Origin: Blattamonas nauphoetae
Lineage: Eukaryota; Preaxostyla; Oxymonadida
Direction: 5' to 3'
Assembly: GCA_033064195.1 (NCBI GenBank)
Contig: JARBJD010000336.1
Coordinates: 1-64,000, forward strand
DNA: 64,000 bases
The position numbers and the translations under genes are program-made. Positions 1 through 8,043 of this stretch are shown here, piece by piece. A model generated the notes under the pieces. That model saw only the letters and a program-made list of their open reading frames with translations, searched no databases and was not told the DNA's origin. Each line of letters opens with the position of its first letter. Position 1 is the first letter of the stretch.

Positions 1-524
1 GCTCTACGTTCACCTAGGATTCGACGACAGTCATCCAAGAGGATAATCGTTTGGAGATTCTTCACTGAGAAATCGTCAATGTAAAGTGAGTCAAAGAGAT
101 CTTCTCGGCATTCATCAGTGATTCTCTCTTGCCATTGATTGTCTATGATCTCTTCATAAGCAGCTTTTGATTCAGAGAGTTCCAACAGAAATGGAAGTGC
201 ATCATCATATTTGACTTTCACAAAAGGAACGTTCAATATTGGTTTGAATTTGTCGAAGGTTGGATCAATATTCTTATCAGTGACGAAGACAAAGAGGTGA
301 AACAGTTCATTTCTGACCTGAACATTTTGGAGTTTGGCAACTTCTCGAAGAGCATTAAATGTTTTTCCACTTCCTCTGTTTCCAACGAGGACATTCACAC
401 TATTGCGATTGAAATTCAGATCTGGATGTATTTGTGATTGCACTTCATGAGAAACATTCCGATTTGATGCTTCACTCAATTTAGCATTCACATATGCTGT
501 GAATGATTGATTCGATTTGTTCAT
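1..524 (-). CDS. Polinton packaging ATPase (FtsK/HerA, A32-like), 5' part
   Basis: Partial gene running off the left edge. It is the counterpart of the complete ATPase at 37670-38563. The P-loop GNRGSGKT is encoded near 365-390. In Polintons and related viruses this ATPase pumps DNA into the capsid. It is divergently oriented from the 320-residue gene starting at 586, and the two share a 60 bp intergenic region. The start at 524 matches the start of the copy B gene. Confidence 0.8.
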   Translation of the reverse strand, partial: MNKSNQSFTAYVNAKLSEASNRNVSHEVQSQIHPDLNFNRNSVNVLVGNRGSGKTFNALREVAKLQNVQVRNELFHLFVFVTDKNIDPTFDKFKPILNVPFVKVKYDDALPFLLELSESKAAYEEIIDNQWQERITDECREDLFDSLYIDDFSVKNLQTIILLDDCRRILGERR

Positions 525-558
525 TTGTGATTTAACTCTAATTAAAATATACTTTTGG

Positions 559-573
559 TTTTTTTATTTTGTA
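559..573 (+). promoter_or_regulatory. T-rich box upstream of 320-aa gene
   Basis: TTTTTTATTTTGTA-type box 13 bp before the ATG at 586. The same box precedes nearly every gene of both Polinton copies. Promoter role is inferred. Confidence 0.55.
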
Positions 574-585
574 TGAAAACACTCA

Positions 586-1548
586 ATGTCACAAAAGATA
601 GTGTACGTTCAACCACAAAGAAAAGCACAAGCGAAGAAACCAAAAATGAGATACGGACCGGAGACTCAAGCAGCATTGAAACGAATCTATGCCGACGATG
701 ATATTCAAACCAGACGCAATGATGCTCTGTGTAGTCTTCCATCAGCTCGTGAGTATATTGCGAGAACTGGACGAAATTGGACTGCGAAAGTAGAACAATA
801 TGGACAAGTTCCTGATGTGATGGTCTACGATAATGATACTGGAGATCTGATTGCAGTCAATGGTGCCATGTTATCTCCATACAATAGTAGACCAGTCAAA
901 GAGACATACTACGCCATGAATCCAACTCCAGATATGCGAAGACAGAAACCATACACATCATTCAATCAAGAGAATGGAAGGAGAATCAAAGCTGTACATC
1001 GGAATTTCCTCAAAAATGGAACATACGATTTGCCAACCAATTATCGAGACATCAGTTGTGCAGAGATGAAGACTAAACGATCTCAACAACCATATGCAAT
1101 AATGAAGAGAGCTGTTGGTGAACACATGACAGACACATTGGGAATAACTCGTGCAAATCGAAGTAATCCAGCTGATCCCAGCAAGAATGTGTTAGACAAT
1201 ATGGTGTTCAATTCAATTCAATCACAGATTGCATCACTGATGTGGGATCAATGGCTTCATGATCATGTTCAGGACTACAATCCCAGTATGAAACAAAAGA
1301 AAGCCTTCAAGGATCAGATTTATCCAGTGTTTCTCCAAATGATCACTCAAGATACAACGTATTTATCGGAATACTGTACTCGCTATTCACATCATATCTC
1401 AACACAATTGAATCAACTGAAAGCTAAAGCATTCAAAACAGTCACAGATGATGATATCAGTGGATACCAAACTGAAATGCCTGGATATTATCGATTTGCA
1501 CAGTTGGATAGTTCTGGAATGGGAGCTATAGATCGAGCAGAAATGTGA
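586..1548 (+). CDS. Polinton conserved protein, 320 aa, function unknown
   Basis: First gene of the rightward virion cluster, with a close homologue of the same length in copy B (36646-37608). The N-terminus is strongly basic (many K and R in the first 25 residues), consistent with nucleic-acid contact. The rest is mixed alpha/polar without a recognisable motif. Position next to the ATPase and ahead of the capsid genes suggests a structural or DNA-associated virion protein. I checked it as a possible protease because no other candidate exists, but no H-D-C arrangement is convincing. The start is fixed by the T-rich box just upstream. Confidence 0.7.
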   Translation: MSQKIVYVQPQRKAQAKKPKMRYGPETQAALKRIYADDDIQTRRNDALCSLPSAREYIARTGRNWTAKVEQYGQVPDVMVYDNDTGDLIAVNGAMLSPYNSRPVKETYYAMNPTPDMRRQKPYTSFNQENGRRIKAVHRNFLKNGTYDLPTNYRDISCAEMKTKRSQQPYAIMKRAVGEHMTDTLGITRANRSNPADPSKNVLDNMVFNSIQSQIASLMWDQWLHDHVQDYNPSMKQKKAFKDQIYPVFLQMITQDTTYLSEYCTRYSHHISTQLNQLKAKAFKTVTDDDISGYQTEMPGYYRFAQLDSSGMGAIDRAEM

Positions 1549-1568
1549 ATTTAAAAACATTAATATAT

Positions 1569-1583
1569 ATTTTTTATTTTTAT
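1569..1583 (+). promoter_or_regulatory. T-rich box upstream of 191-aa gene
   Basis: ATTTTTTATTTTTATA box ending about 9 bp before the ATG at 1592, same pattern as at the other Polinton genes. Confidence 0.5.
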
Positions 1584-1591
1584 AGAAAGTG

Positions 1592-2164
1592 ATGCAACCA
1601 ATTCTAAGTTGTCAATTTACGAAACACACAAGTTCTTCTTCAGTACCAACATCAATCACCAACAACGTCATCATCGATAACAAAGGATCCAATTCCGGAA
1701 GGTTGAATAGTGAGCGAAGTGCTAATGTGGAGATGGAGAGTGAACGAGGTGCTTACGATCCACCACTGGAGACGTATCCATCAGCACCAATTCAGAGTCG
1801 TTCTATTCCACTGAGAGAGTACACGTCCAATATTTCAGCATTCAAAGATCAGTTATTGCTCGTGTACAAGAATGCATTTGCCTGTGAAAAGAAACTATTG
1901 AATAACCTCATTGAACCATCAAAGAAACTGATCACAAACCAAAGTGATTTATGTGCACTGATTGCGACACTCACTGGGATTAATGATGTGGTGATTGAAT
2001 TGGATGATCTGTCTGACAAGTGCTTATGTCTCAATAAACTCCCAGTGTTCAGAACAATATTCAAGATCCTTGTTGGTGGAAAAGACATGAGCATCGCCTA
2101 CAATGAAGCATACAACACAATCCTCAATTATGGCATTTCTCTGACGAAAGCGATTCCCCGCTAA
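1592..2164 (+). CDS. Polinton conserved protein, about 190 aa, function unknown
   Basis: The homologue in copy B is at 36018-36602. The first 60 residues are Ser/Thr/Asn-rich and vary between the copies, including a short length difference. The C-terminal 120 residues are helical and nearly identical between copies, with a conserved LSDKCLCLNKLPVF stretch. A disordered, variable N-terminus ahead of a conserved helical domain would suit a minor capsid or internal virion protein, but this is inference. ATG at 1592 is preferred over the in-frame GTG at 1589. Confidence 0.65.
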   Translation: MQPILSCQFTKHTSSSSVPTSITNNVIIDNKGSNSGRLNSERSANVEMESERGAYDPPLETYPSAPIQSRSIPLREYTSNISAFKDQLLLVYKNAFACEKKLLNNLIEPSKKLITNQSDLCALIATLTGINDVVIELDDLSDKCLCLNKLPVFRTIFKILVGGKDMSIAYNEAYNTILNYGISLTKAIPR

Positions 2165-2180
2165 AATTATAAATGAATTG

Positions 2181-2195
2181 TATTTTTTATTTTTA
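2181..2195 (+). promoter_or_regulatory. T-rich box upstream of 102-aa gene
   Basis: TATTTTTTATTTTTA box. Here the ATG (2243) lies about 48 bp downstream, the longest spacing in the cluster, which suggests a short 5' leader. Confidence 0.45.
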
Positions 2196-2242
2196 CTTAA
2201 ATAGACTTCGTCTCTTCAACACAATTTCTCAAAATTGCATAA

Positions 2243-2551
2243 ATGGCACCAGGAAGTTTCAACAAACTCAAAAATATCGGCAAGCAATTCTTTCAATTCA
2301 TCAAACCGCTTGCTCCAACATTGCTTCAAGTTGGTGGTGGAATGCTCTCACAAACGAACAGTAAATTTGGACAAACAGCAGGTGGAATACTCAATGGATT
2401 AGGAGGAATGATGGACGTTTATCAGCAAAATAAGGCGATCAATCGTCAACAAAAACCGCAGATGATCGAGTACGAACCTCCACGAAATGGACGATTCTCA
2501 AACGATGATATGCCACTCTCTTCCAATTCCAAAATTCAATTCAAAGGATAA
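2243..2551 (+). CDS. Small amphipathic MAPG protein 1, 102 aa
   Basis: Starts MAPGSFNKLKNIGKQF and continues with an amphipathic, Gly-rich stretch (LLQVGGGMLSQT, GGILNGLGGMMD) and then a polar tail. It resembles the next gene in its N-terminus, so the pair probably arose by duplication. Small amphipathic proteins encoded just before the capsid gene occur in adenovirus-like and adintovirus/Polinton genomes as membrane-active or core proteins. That role is an analogy, not a detected domain. The copy B homologue is at 35674-35982. Confidence 0.65.
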   Translation: MAPGSFNKLKNIGKQFFQFIKPLAPTLLQVGGGMLSQTNSKFGQTAGGILNGLGGMMDVYQQNKAINRQQKPQMIEYEPPRNGRFSNDDMPLSSNSKIQFKG

Positions 2552-2570
2552 TCATTCACTAGTATTCGAA

Positions 2571-2585
2571 TATTTTTATTTTTAT
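2571..2585 (+). promoter_or_regulatory. T-rich box upstream of 99-aa gene
   Basis: TATTTTTATTTTTATT box 4 bp before the ATG at 2590. Confidence 0.5.
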
Positions 2586-2589
2586 TAAA

Positions 2590-2889
2590 ATGGCACCAGG
2601 TTGGTTATCAAAATTAGCAGCAGTTGGCAAAAACATACTCAGAGTTGGAGCTCCATTTCTGAACCTAATTCCCTTCGTTGGACCACTTATTTCTAAGGTA
2701 GCGCAGACAGGAATTGAAATGATACCAGATGTGAAATCGGATCAGCAAATCCACGCAGAAAAGATGGCACAATATGAACAAGCAATGAATGAAGGAAACA
2801 CAGCAGTTGCGAATAAACTCAGAGGAGAAATACTGAGACTAGAAGAAAAGCTGAAACCGAAAGCGAAGAAACCAAAAAAGAAAAAGTAA
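2590..2889 (+). CDS. Small amphipathic MAPG protein 2 with basic tail, 99 aa
   Basis: Begins MAPGWLSKLAAVGKNILR, then a hydrophobic segment (FLNLIPFVGPLISKV, residues about 22-36), a helical middle and a Lys-rich tail (KPKAKKPKKKK). The hydrophobic/amphipathic head plus basic tail fits a protein touching both membrane and DNA, as adenovirus core and pVI-type proteins do; inferred only. The MAPG start is shared with the preceding gene. The copy B homologue (35330-35635) is about 101 residues with the same layout. Confidence 0.65.
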   Translation: MAPGWLSKLAAVGKNILRVGAPFLNLIPFVGPLISKVAQTGIEMIPDVKSDQQIHAEKMAQYEQAMNEGNTAVANKLRGEILRLEEKLKPKAKKPKKKK

Positions 2890-2911
2890 CTAGAGTTAAA
2901 GCATATATGTA

Positions 2912-2926
2912 ATTTTTTATTTTTGT
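2912..2926 (+). promoter_or_regulatory. T-rich box upstream of capsid gene 1
   Basis: ATTTTTTATTTTTGTT box 4 bp before the ATG at 2931; one of the clearest matches to the shared pattern. Confidence 0.55.
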
Positions 2927-2930
2927 TAAA

Positions 2931-4796
2931 ATGAACTCGCATATAACACATCTGACAAACAAAAGAACTGGAGCATCATCATTGACTGGAAATACCACTG
3001 GAAGGATAGAATACACGAGAGATGACATGGGTCAAATTCAACAACAACTTCAGTCTGAGCATCACATAAATTACCTCATGAATGATGGAGCTCACAGTAC
3101 TTCTATTCAAGAATTGAAACCATCAGAGAATGCACGATTCTACACAGGACAAGAGATAATCATTCCGTTGACTGGTAATCAAGACATTTGTCAAATTGAT
3201 GATTCCTTCATTACGTTCACCATGACTGCGACTCTGAAAGTTAAAAATTGGCAAACAACAGCTGGCAAGGTTGGATCGTACATGAATGAGAGAATCTTCA
3301 TCTTCGTTGGACTCAAGCATTCTGCATCAATCTTTCGTGACCTTACTGTTCTTCACAACAATCAGAGAATCATCAGCACAACAAACAATGATGTCTCAAT
3401 GGAATCACACATTTACAATATGATCAAACCGAAGAGTCAATTGGAGAATCGAAAACATTGTCACACACCTTGGCAGAATGCTTGGAATCATGATGAATCG
3501 GTTGCTGGAGTTTATATTCCACTTTCGGATTTCACAACGACGTCTGGAACAGGAGTGTTTCAAGACACAATCGATGTACCAATTCGTGTGTCAATCAATC
3601 TGGAAGATCTTCTCATTTTCTCTGGAATGACTGACTATCCAAGATGTCTCTTTGGAGATCTGAAATTGAGTGTTCACATGAACGAAGATGCGTTTGTTTG
3701 TTGTTCTGTTAATCCTGAACTCACTTTGAAAGATACACTATCATCACTCGTAACTGGAACAGCAGCAGCACCAACGATTAAAGCAGCAATTCTCAATTGC
3801 ATTCAACATCGTCCATATTTCTTAAATAATCTTGTCACCTCATGCACAAAGAACTTTGTTCAAATTGGTCAATCATTTCTGCAACCAACAGTTACCAAAG
3901 ACATTGTTTGTTCAACAGCCAATGTCGTGACAACGGAACCTGAATTTGTGGATCAGTACATCTCATTGAACGTCACAAACTATCGAATTGATGATGTATA
4001 TTGCATGAGCGTTGGATACAAAATGAAAGATGGTGCGAAAGAGAATCTGAAGCAGATGTACACTAATCGTCCTGGAACAATTCCAGCTGAGAAGATCTCA
4101 TTCTATCCATTTCAGAAGACACCAACGGCAACAGGAATTGATTGTACTCAGCAAATGGTTGTTGTGAATGCAAAGGATATTATGCTCCTCTTTCGTCATT
4201 ACGACAATGAAGTCACTTGCTTCCACAATCCAATGCAGAAGAACATCCAAGTGACTATGCAAAACAGGTATTATCCAGAACAACCAACGACAACAATTGG
4301 AGCTCGCTTCTATCAGTTTGCATTATCGACTCTCAATCTCGATTCGTACCTTGCTGTTCCAGATGATTTGGAGCGATCACTGACGGATTCTCTTGTGGAA
4401 GAAAAACTCACTGGTGACGGAACATATCCCAATGAAACAATGACAAGAGTTCGTCCAGTTCATGACAACACTGACTTCCTTCTCTGCTTTCCTACTCAGA
4501 GAAGTGGATGTCCAACGAACTGCAATGATTCCATCAGTTCAAGAGGAAATACTGCTGTCACTTTAAGATCACATCCAATCTATCAAGGCAATCTCGACAC
4601 ATACTACAATGTTTACAATCCAAGTCAAAGTGGTGGTGATATGACAACATTTACTCATCCTCCAGCACCAATATTAGCCACAACTGCAACAACGTGGTGG
4701 GTATTACGATACAGCAATGGCGAACCAAAAGTTGAGTACTATCCGAATCACACATTGAAAGCGTTGCACAAAGATTTAGGAATTATTCCAAATTGA
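2931..4796 (+). CDS. Polinton capsid-like protein 1 (probable major capsid), 621 aa
   Basis: The largest virion gene, open over 621 codons. Size, beta-rich composition and position between the small MAPG genes and the second capsid gene fit a double jelly-roll major capsid protein of the Polinton/adintovirus type; the fold assignment is inferred. It is paralogous to the next gene. Matching blocks include FRDLTVLHNNQRI against IRDMRLVDSKGN, a VAGVY/VCGFY block, a YPxxxFGxLxL block, and a C-terminal PPAPILATTATTWW/PPPPILAFHQATYW block. The copy B homologue (30751-35260) is split by two transposons. No signal peptide is visible. Confidence 0.75.
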   Translation: MNSHITHLTNKRTGASSLTGNTTGRIEYTRDDMGQIQQQLQSEHHINYLMNDGAHSTSIQELKPSENARFYTGQEIIIPLTGNQDICQIDDSFITFTMTATLKVKNWQTTAGKVGSYMNERIFIFVGLKHSASIFRDLTVLHNNQRIISTTNNDVSMESHIYNMIKPKSQLENRKHCHTPWQNAWNHDESVAGVYIPLSDFTTTSGTGVFQDTIDVPIRVSINLEDLLIFSGMTDYPRCLFGDLKLSVHMNEDAFVCCSVNPELTLKDTLSSLVTGTAAAPTIKAAILNCIQHRPYFLNNLVTSCTKNFVQIGQSFLQPTVTKDIVCSTANVVTTEPEFVDQYISLNVTNYRIDDVYCMSVGYKMKDGAKENLKQMYTNRPGTIPAEKISFYPFQKTPTATGIDCTQQMVVVNAKDIMLLFRHYDNEVTCFHNPMQKNIQVTMQNRYYPEQPTTTIGARFYQFALSTLNLDSYLAVPDDLERSLTDSLVEEKLTGDGTYPNETMTRVRPVHDNTDFLLCFPTQRSGCPTNCNDSISSRGNTAVTLRSHPIYQGNLDTYYNVYNPSQSGGDMTTFTHPPAPILATTATTWWVLRYSNGEPKVEYYPNHTLKALHKDLGIIPN

Positions 4797-4822
4797 AAAC
4801 ATTAAAAGAAAATAATGATATT

Positions 4823-4840
4823 GTATTTTTTATTTTTCTA
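4823..4840 (+). promoter_or_regulatory. T-rich box upstream of capsid gene 2
   Basis: TATTTTTTATTTTTCTATA box a few bases before an ATG at 4844. The same box precedes the copy B homologue. Confidence 0.5.
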
Positions 4841-4903
4841 TAAATGAGAAGTTTCAGATCTAATCAATCCAAACCAACATCGACATGAATTGAACAAATT
4901 GAA

Positions 4904-6532
4904 GTGCAATCATATCTGCCAAAACAGTGGGATTCAGAACCACACATTTATTCCATCCAAGAAGTACATCCAACCAATCCTCCCATGCCATGTAGAATTG
5001 GAGATGAGATTGAAGTTCCACTGTGCTATGACGGTCATGATGTTACTGAGTTTGCGAAGAGTCATTTGCGTATCGATCTAACAGTTACTGTTCCTTTTTA
5101 CCAGCCATTCGATGGAGCTAAATTTGGGATGATTGGACAATATGGAATGTTCTACGGATATAAATCATCATCAGATGCAATTCGAGACATGAGACTCGTC
5201 GACAGTAAAGGAAACATCATTGACAATTCACTACAGAATAATCATGTTCACGAATCATTTCTGTATCACACTTTCAAGTCTTTTGAAGAGAAAAACAACA
5301 TGAAACAGTGCTACAGTCTTTTTGAAACTGTCCAGAGAATGGATCCAAGCGTGTGTGGATTCTATTTTGTTCCAACACTCAATGGAAACAAAGCACCTTT
5401 CACCGCGACAATTCCACTGGTTATTCCATTTGTGAACCTCCTCCCATTGAGTACCTTTGATCAGTATCCTAATTCCATCTTTGGCAATTTACGTTTGAGA
5501 TTTCACTTGACAACAGATTCACTTGTGTATTGTCCCGTTCGAGTTTCAACTGTTGTTAGAAAACCACTTGAGGTGGTCAGAGATCTATTTCCAGACAAAA
5601 ATATTACTACTTTAGTTGATCAAGATGGAATGCATCAACTGGGTGAGAATGAATACTCCACTCTGACACAAGAATTTACCCAAATTGGAAATCCAGTGAT
5701 TCAATACGATCAAACTGCTCATCATACAGCCACAACTGTTAATGAGGTTAGAACGAAGGTATCCACTTCAACTGTCTGGTCTTCATCAGTGGATAAAGTC
5801 ACATCAGTTTGCTACGGATATCAAATCACTGATGCAACGAAACAATCCCTCTTCAACACATATTCCAAAACTGTTTATGTCCTGAAAGCAGAAAGAATTG
5901 ACACACAGTCATTTCAATCACAAGCGACTGCAATGGGAGTGAGATCAAACATCAGCATCAAACTCAACAATCTTATGAATCTAATGTGCTTATTCCCTGA
6001 AAGACCAAACGAATGCACAGTCTTCAGAAATCCTCACTACGTTGGTCAATTCGAAATGCTTGGATCCAACTTTCCCAATTTCCCAATGTCAACGATATCA
6101 CCTGAGTTCTTTCAAATGATGATGGTGAATGGTGACTTCATTGGTTGTTCCGCAACGGAAGAGTTTGAAAATTCAATTTGCATGTCACGTATTGCTAGCC
6201 ACAATGGAGGGTCGTTTAAGAGAACTAGAGCAGTAACGGATGCAACTTCATTCACATTCATGGTTCCAACAGATCGAAGTGAAATCGCTGGTGGTGAAGA
6301 AGGTATCTCAACAGCAGAATCAGTGAATATCGTCTACAGAGGATCACCAATCAATCAGGGAGAACTTGATCCATATTTCACATCAACTCCAGAAGGTCCT
6401 CCTCCACCCATTTTGGCATTTCATCAAGCTACATACTGGCTGTTCTGGATTGAAAATGGACAACCACGAGTGCGATATGTCATTGATCGTCGACTCCAAG
6501 AAGCATATGAAGAAGTGAAGAGAGGGTATTGA
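4904..6532 (+). CDS. Polinton capsid-like protein 2, paralogue of protein 1, about 542 aa
   Basis: Second large beta-rich protein in the virion cluster, collinear with the upstream 621-residue protein over most of its length (IRDM block near residue 90, FGNLRLRFHL block near 190, PPPPILAFHQATYW near the C-terminus). The C-termini align as well (W..xxGxPxVxY). Two diverged capsid genes side by side suggest a capsid built of two related hexon types, or a major capsid plus a shell-decorating relative. The copy B homologue is at 29019-30698, where the reading begins about 20 codons further upstream. Confidence 0.7.
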   Translation: MQSYLPKQWDSEPHIYSIQEVHPTNPPMPCRIGDEIEVPLCYDGHDVTEFAKSHLRIDLTVTVPFYQPFDGAKFGMIGQYGMFYGYKSSSDAIRDMRLVDSKGNIIDNSLQNNHVHESFLYHTFKSFEEKNNMKQCYSLFETVQRMDPSVCGFYFVPTLNGNKAPFTATIPLVIPFVNLLPLSTFDQYPNSIFGNLRLRFHLTTDSLVYCPVRVSTVVRKPLEVVRDLFPDKNITTLVDQDGMHQLGENEYSTLTQEFTQIGNPVIQYDQTAHHTATTVNEVRTKVSTSTVWSSSVDKVTSVCYGYQITDATKQSLFNTYSKTVYVLKAERIDTQSFQSQATAMGVRSNISIKLNNLMNLMCLFPERPNECTVFRNPHYVGQFEMLGSNFPNFPMSTISPEFFQMMMVNGDFIGCSATEEFENSICMSRIASHNGGSFKRTRAVTDATSFTFMVPTDRSEIAGGEEGISTAESVNIVYRGSPINQGELDPYFTSTPEGPPPPILAFHQATYWLFWIENGQPRVRYVIDRRLQEAYEEVKRGY

Positions 6533-6548
6533 ATAGAACAACTATGAT

Positions 6549-6563
6549 ATTTTATTTTTGTAG
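6549..6563 (+). promoter_or_regulatory. T-rich box upstream of 136-aa gene
   Basis: GATATTTTATTTTTGTAG box 9 bp before the ATG at 6573. Confidence 0.5.
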
Positions 6564-6572
6564 AAAACAAGA

Positions 6573-6983
6573 ATGGTCAAGCGTTACTTCTCAATTCAGA
6601 ATTCTCACACTGCTCAACTCCCTCCTGATTTTACCAATTCCAGAAATCAAAAATATGTTCACTTCCTCGACTGTAAACTCATCCACGTGAGAGAAGAAAT
6701 AAATGGTAACTCAACTGTCATTTCAAAAGATATTCCTCAACACATCACAATCCACGGTGATTGGATCCAGACAGACGCACACAATGATTCATTTATTGCT
6801 TTCTGTAACGAACAGATTGCGAAGCGAAAGAAGTGGGAATTAAGTACTCGACAGTCAATAGTGAAGATCTGGTTCAAAGACAGTTCTGGTGAACCAATCG
6901 AGATGGATACTAGTGAGACAATCAATGGAAAAATAATCAGAGAGTACTATGAATTTCTGGTTGATCTCATGTTGGAGTATTAA
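6573..6983 (+). CDS. Polinton conserved protein, 136 aa, possible minor capsid
   Basis: Compact beta-rich protein almost identical in copy B (28516-28926). It has a run of hydrophobic strands (KYVHFLDCKLIHV, HITIHGDWIQTD, IVKIWFKDSSG) that would suit a single small jelly-roll or Ig-like sandwich. It is the last gene of the rightward cluster and converges on the fibre gene. A penton-like or cement role is possible given its position after two capsid-like genes, but no family was recognised. Confidence 0.6.
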   Translation: MVKRYFSIQNSHTAQLPPDFTNSRNQKYVHFLDCKLIHVREEINGNSTVISKDIPQHITIHGDWIQTDAHNDSFIAFCNEQIAKRKKWELSTRQSIVKIWFKDSSGEPIEMDTSETINGKIIREYYEFLVDLMLEY

Positions 6984-7004
6984 TGCTTCGCATTTCTAGT
7001 ATGA

Positions 7005-7883
7005 CTACGTCATGGTATTAGTCAGTGAATTATATTTTTGAATGAGTTCATTTATGAGTGTCTGTTGTTGTCCGACAATGCTACTCAGTTCCTGTATGGC
7101 TTTGATACAGAAGCAAGAGAGTTCTGCATAATCAACTTGAAGACAGTCTGGATTCGAATCATTCACGACTTCAGGGAATATTTCTTGGATCTGTTGTGCA
7201 ATTACACCAATGTGTTTCTTCTCTCTTTCCTTCTTCAAGCATTCACATTTCTCTTTACAGTTCTTCAAGTGTTCTTCATCTGTCTCATTTTCAATTTGCT
7301 TTGTCACTTTGTTGATCTTCGAGTCGAATGTGTTGAATTGGTAGCGAACGATTTCCACTTTATTCAGTTGCTCGAGAACATTGGGGTATGGTTCAATATT
7401 TCTTTTCACTCTTCTGACTGATAGCTGAGAAAAACTTCCTGTTGTGGATATTGAAATCACTCCTGAACCTGTGTCCTCATCGTAGTAATACAAAGCTGGT
7501 GAGTCACATGGAGACCACATAATAATACCATCACCATTGAACTGAATTCCTGAAGTTTCTGAAATCGATTGTGAAATTGAAATGCCAGACTTAAATGTTG
7601 AAGCTGGATATGTTCCAGGATACTTCGGAAGTGATCCTTCTGATATGTTCCACTTCGCTCCATTCACATTAATCAATCCTCCAATTGTTGGTGTCGTGAT
7701 CGATCCATTTGTGCTCACCACTTTCTGTATTGAAGATATCGCCGTCTTGTGTGCTTCTGTTGTCTTCTGAAGTGAGTCAATCACTGCCGAATTCTCATTG
7801 GTTGTCGAGAGATTATGATCAATCATTTTCTCAATCATTTGTGAATTGTATTTTTGTCGATTCATTGTTATTTGCTCTTTCAT
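7005..7883 (-). CDS. Fibre-like protein with C-terminal Peptidase_S74 chaperone domain
   Basis: About 292 residues. Near residue 180 the sequence RRVKRNIEPYPNVLEQLNKV begins a typical S74 intramolecular chaperone domain, continuing through HIGVIAQQIQEIFPEVV, VDYAELSCFCIKAIQEL and a terminal coiled coil. S74 domains trimerise phage tail spikes and other beta-helical fibres and then cleave themselves off. The N-terminal half (IGGLINVNGAKW, GIQFNGDGIIMWS) is Gly/Ser-rich and fibre-like. A host-contact spike is therefore likely. ATG at 7883 is chosen because the copy B homologue has the T-rich box directly before the same Met. It converges with the 136-residue gene. Confidence 0.8.
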   Translation of the reverse strand: MKEQITMNRQKYNSQMIEKMIDHNLSTTNENSAVIDSLQKTTEAHKTAISSIQKVVSTNGSITTPTIGGLINVNGAKWNISEGSLPKYPGTYPASTFKSGISISQSISETSGIQFNGDGIIMWSPCDSPALYYYDEDTGSGVISISTTGSFSQLSVRRVKRNIEPYPNVLEQLNKVEIVRYQFNTFDSKINKVTKQIENETDEEHLKNCKEKCECLKKEREKKHIGVIAQQIQEIFPEVVNDSNPDCLQVDYAELSCFCIKAIQELSSIVGQQQTLINELIQKYNSLTNTMT

Positions 7884-7910
7884 TGAAATTAAAATTCTTG
7901 ATTCTCTCAT

Positions 7911-8043
7911 GAACATACGTCACCGGCACATTATTTCTGACATACTCAGAGACTAGCGAACAGTTCTCTTCCTTCATTGATTCAATTAATGCTTGTTCTG
8001 AACATACTCGACGTCTTTCCTTGTACATCGCAGTTGGATTCAT
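7911..8043 (-). pseudogene. Fragment of the TIR repeat-module gene (copy A)
   Basis: Encodes only the first module (MNPTAMYKERRRVCSEQ...) of the gene that is longer at 53114-53503. It stops matching at the inner edge of the terminal repeat, immediately before the fibre gene. The same partial copy occurs at the equivalent edge of copy B (27464-27606), so this is a by-product of where the repeat ends. Confidence 0.65.

Noticed and set aside
542-6573. T-rich boxes as splice acceptors for a spliced leader
   Set aside because: Only some are followed by AG before the ATG (for example 1584, 6563); others such as 2585 and 2926 are not, so a promoter reading fits better.
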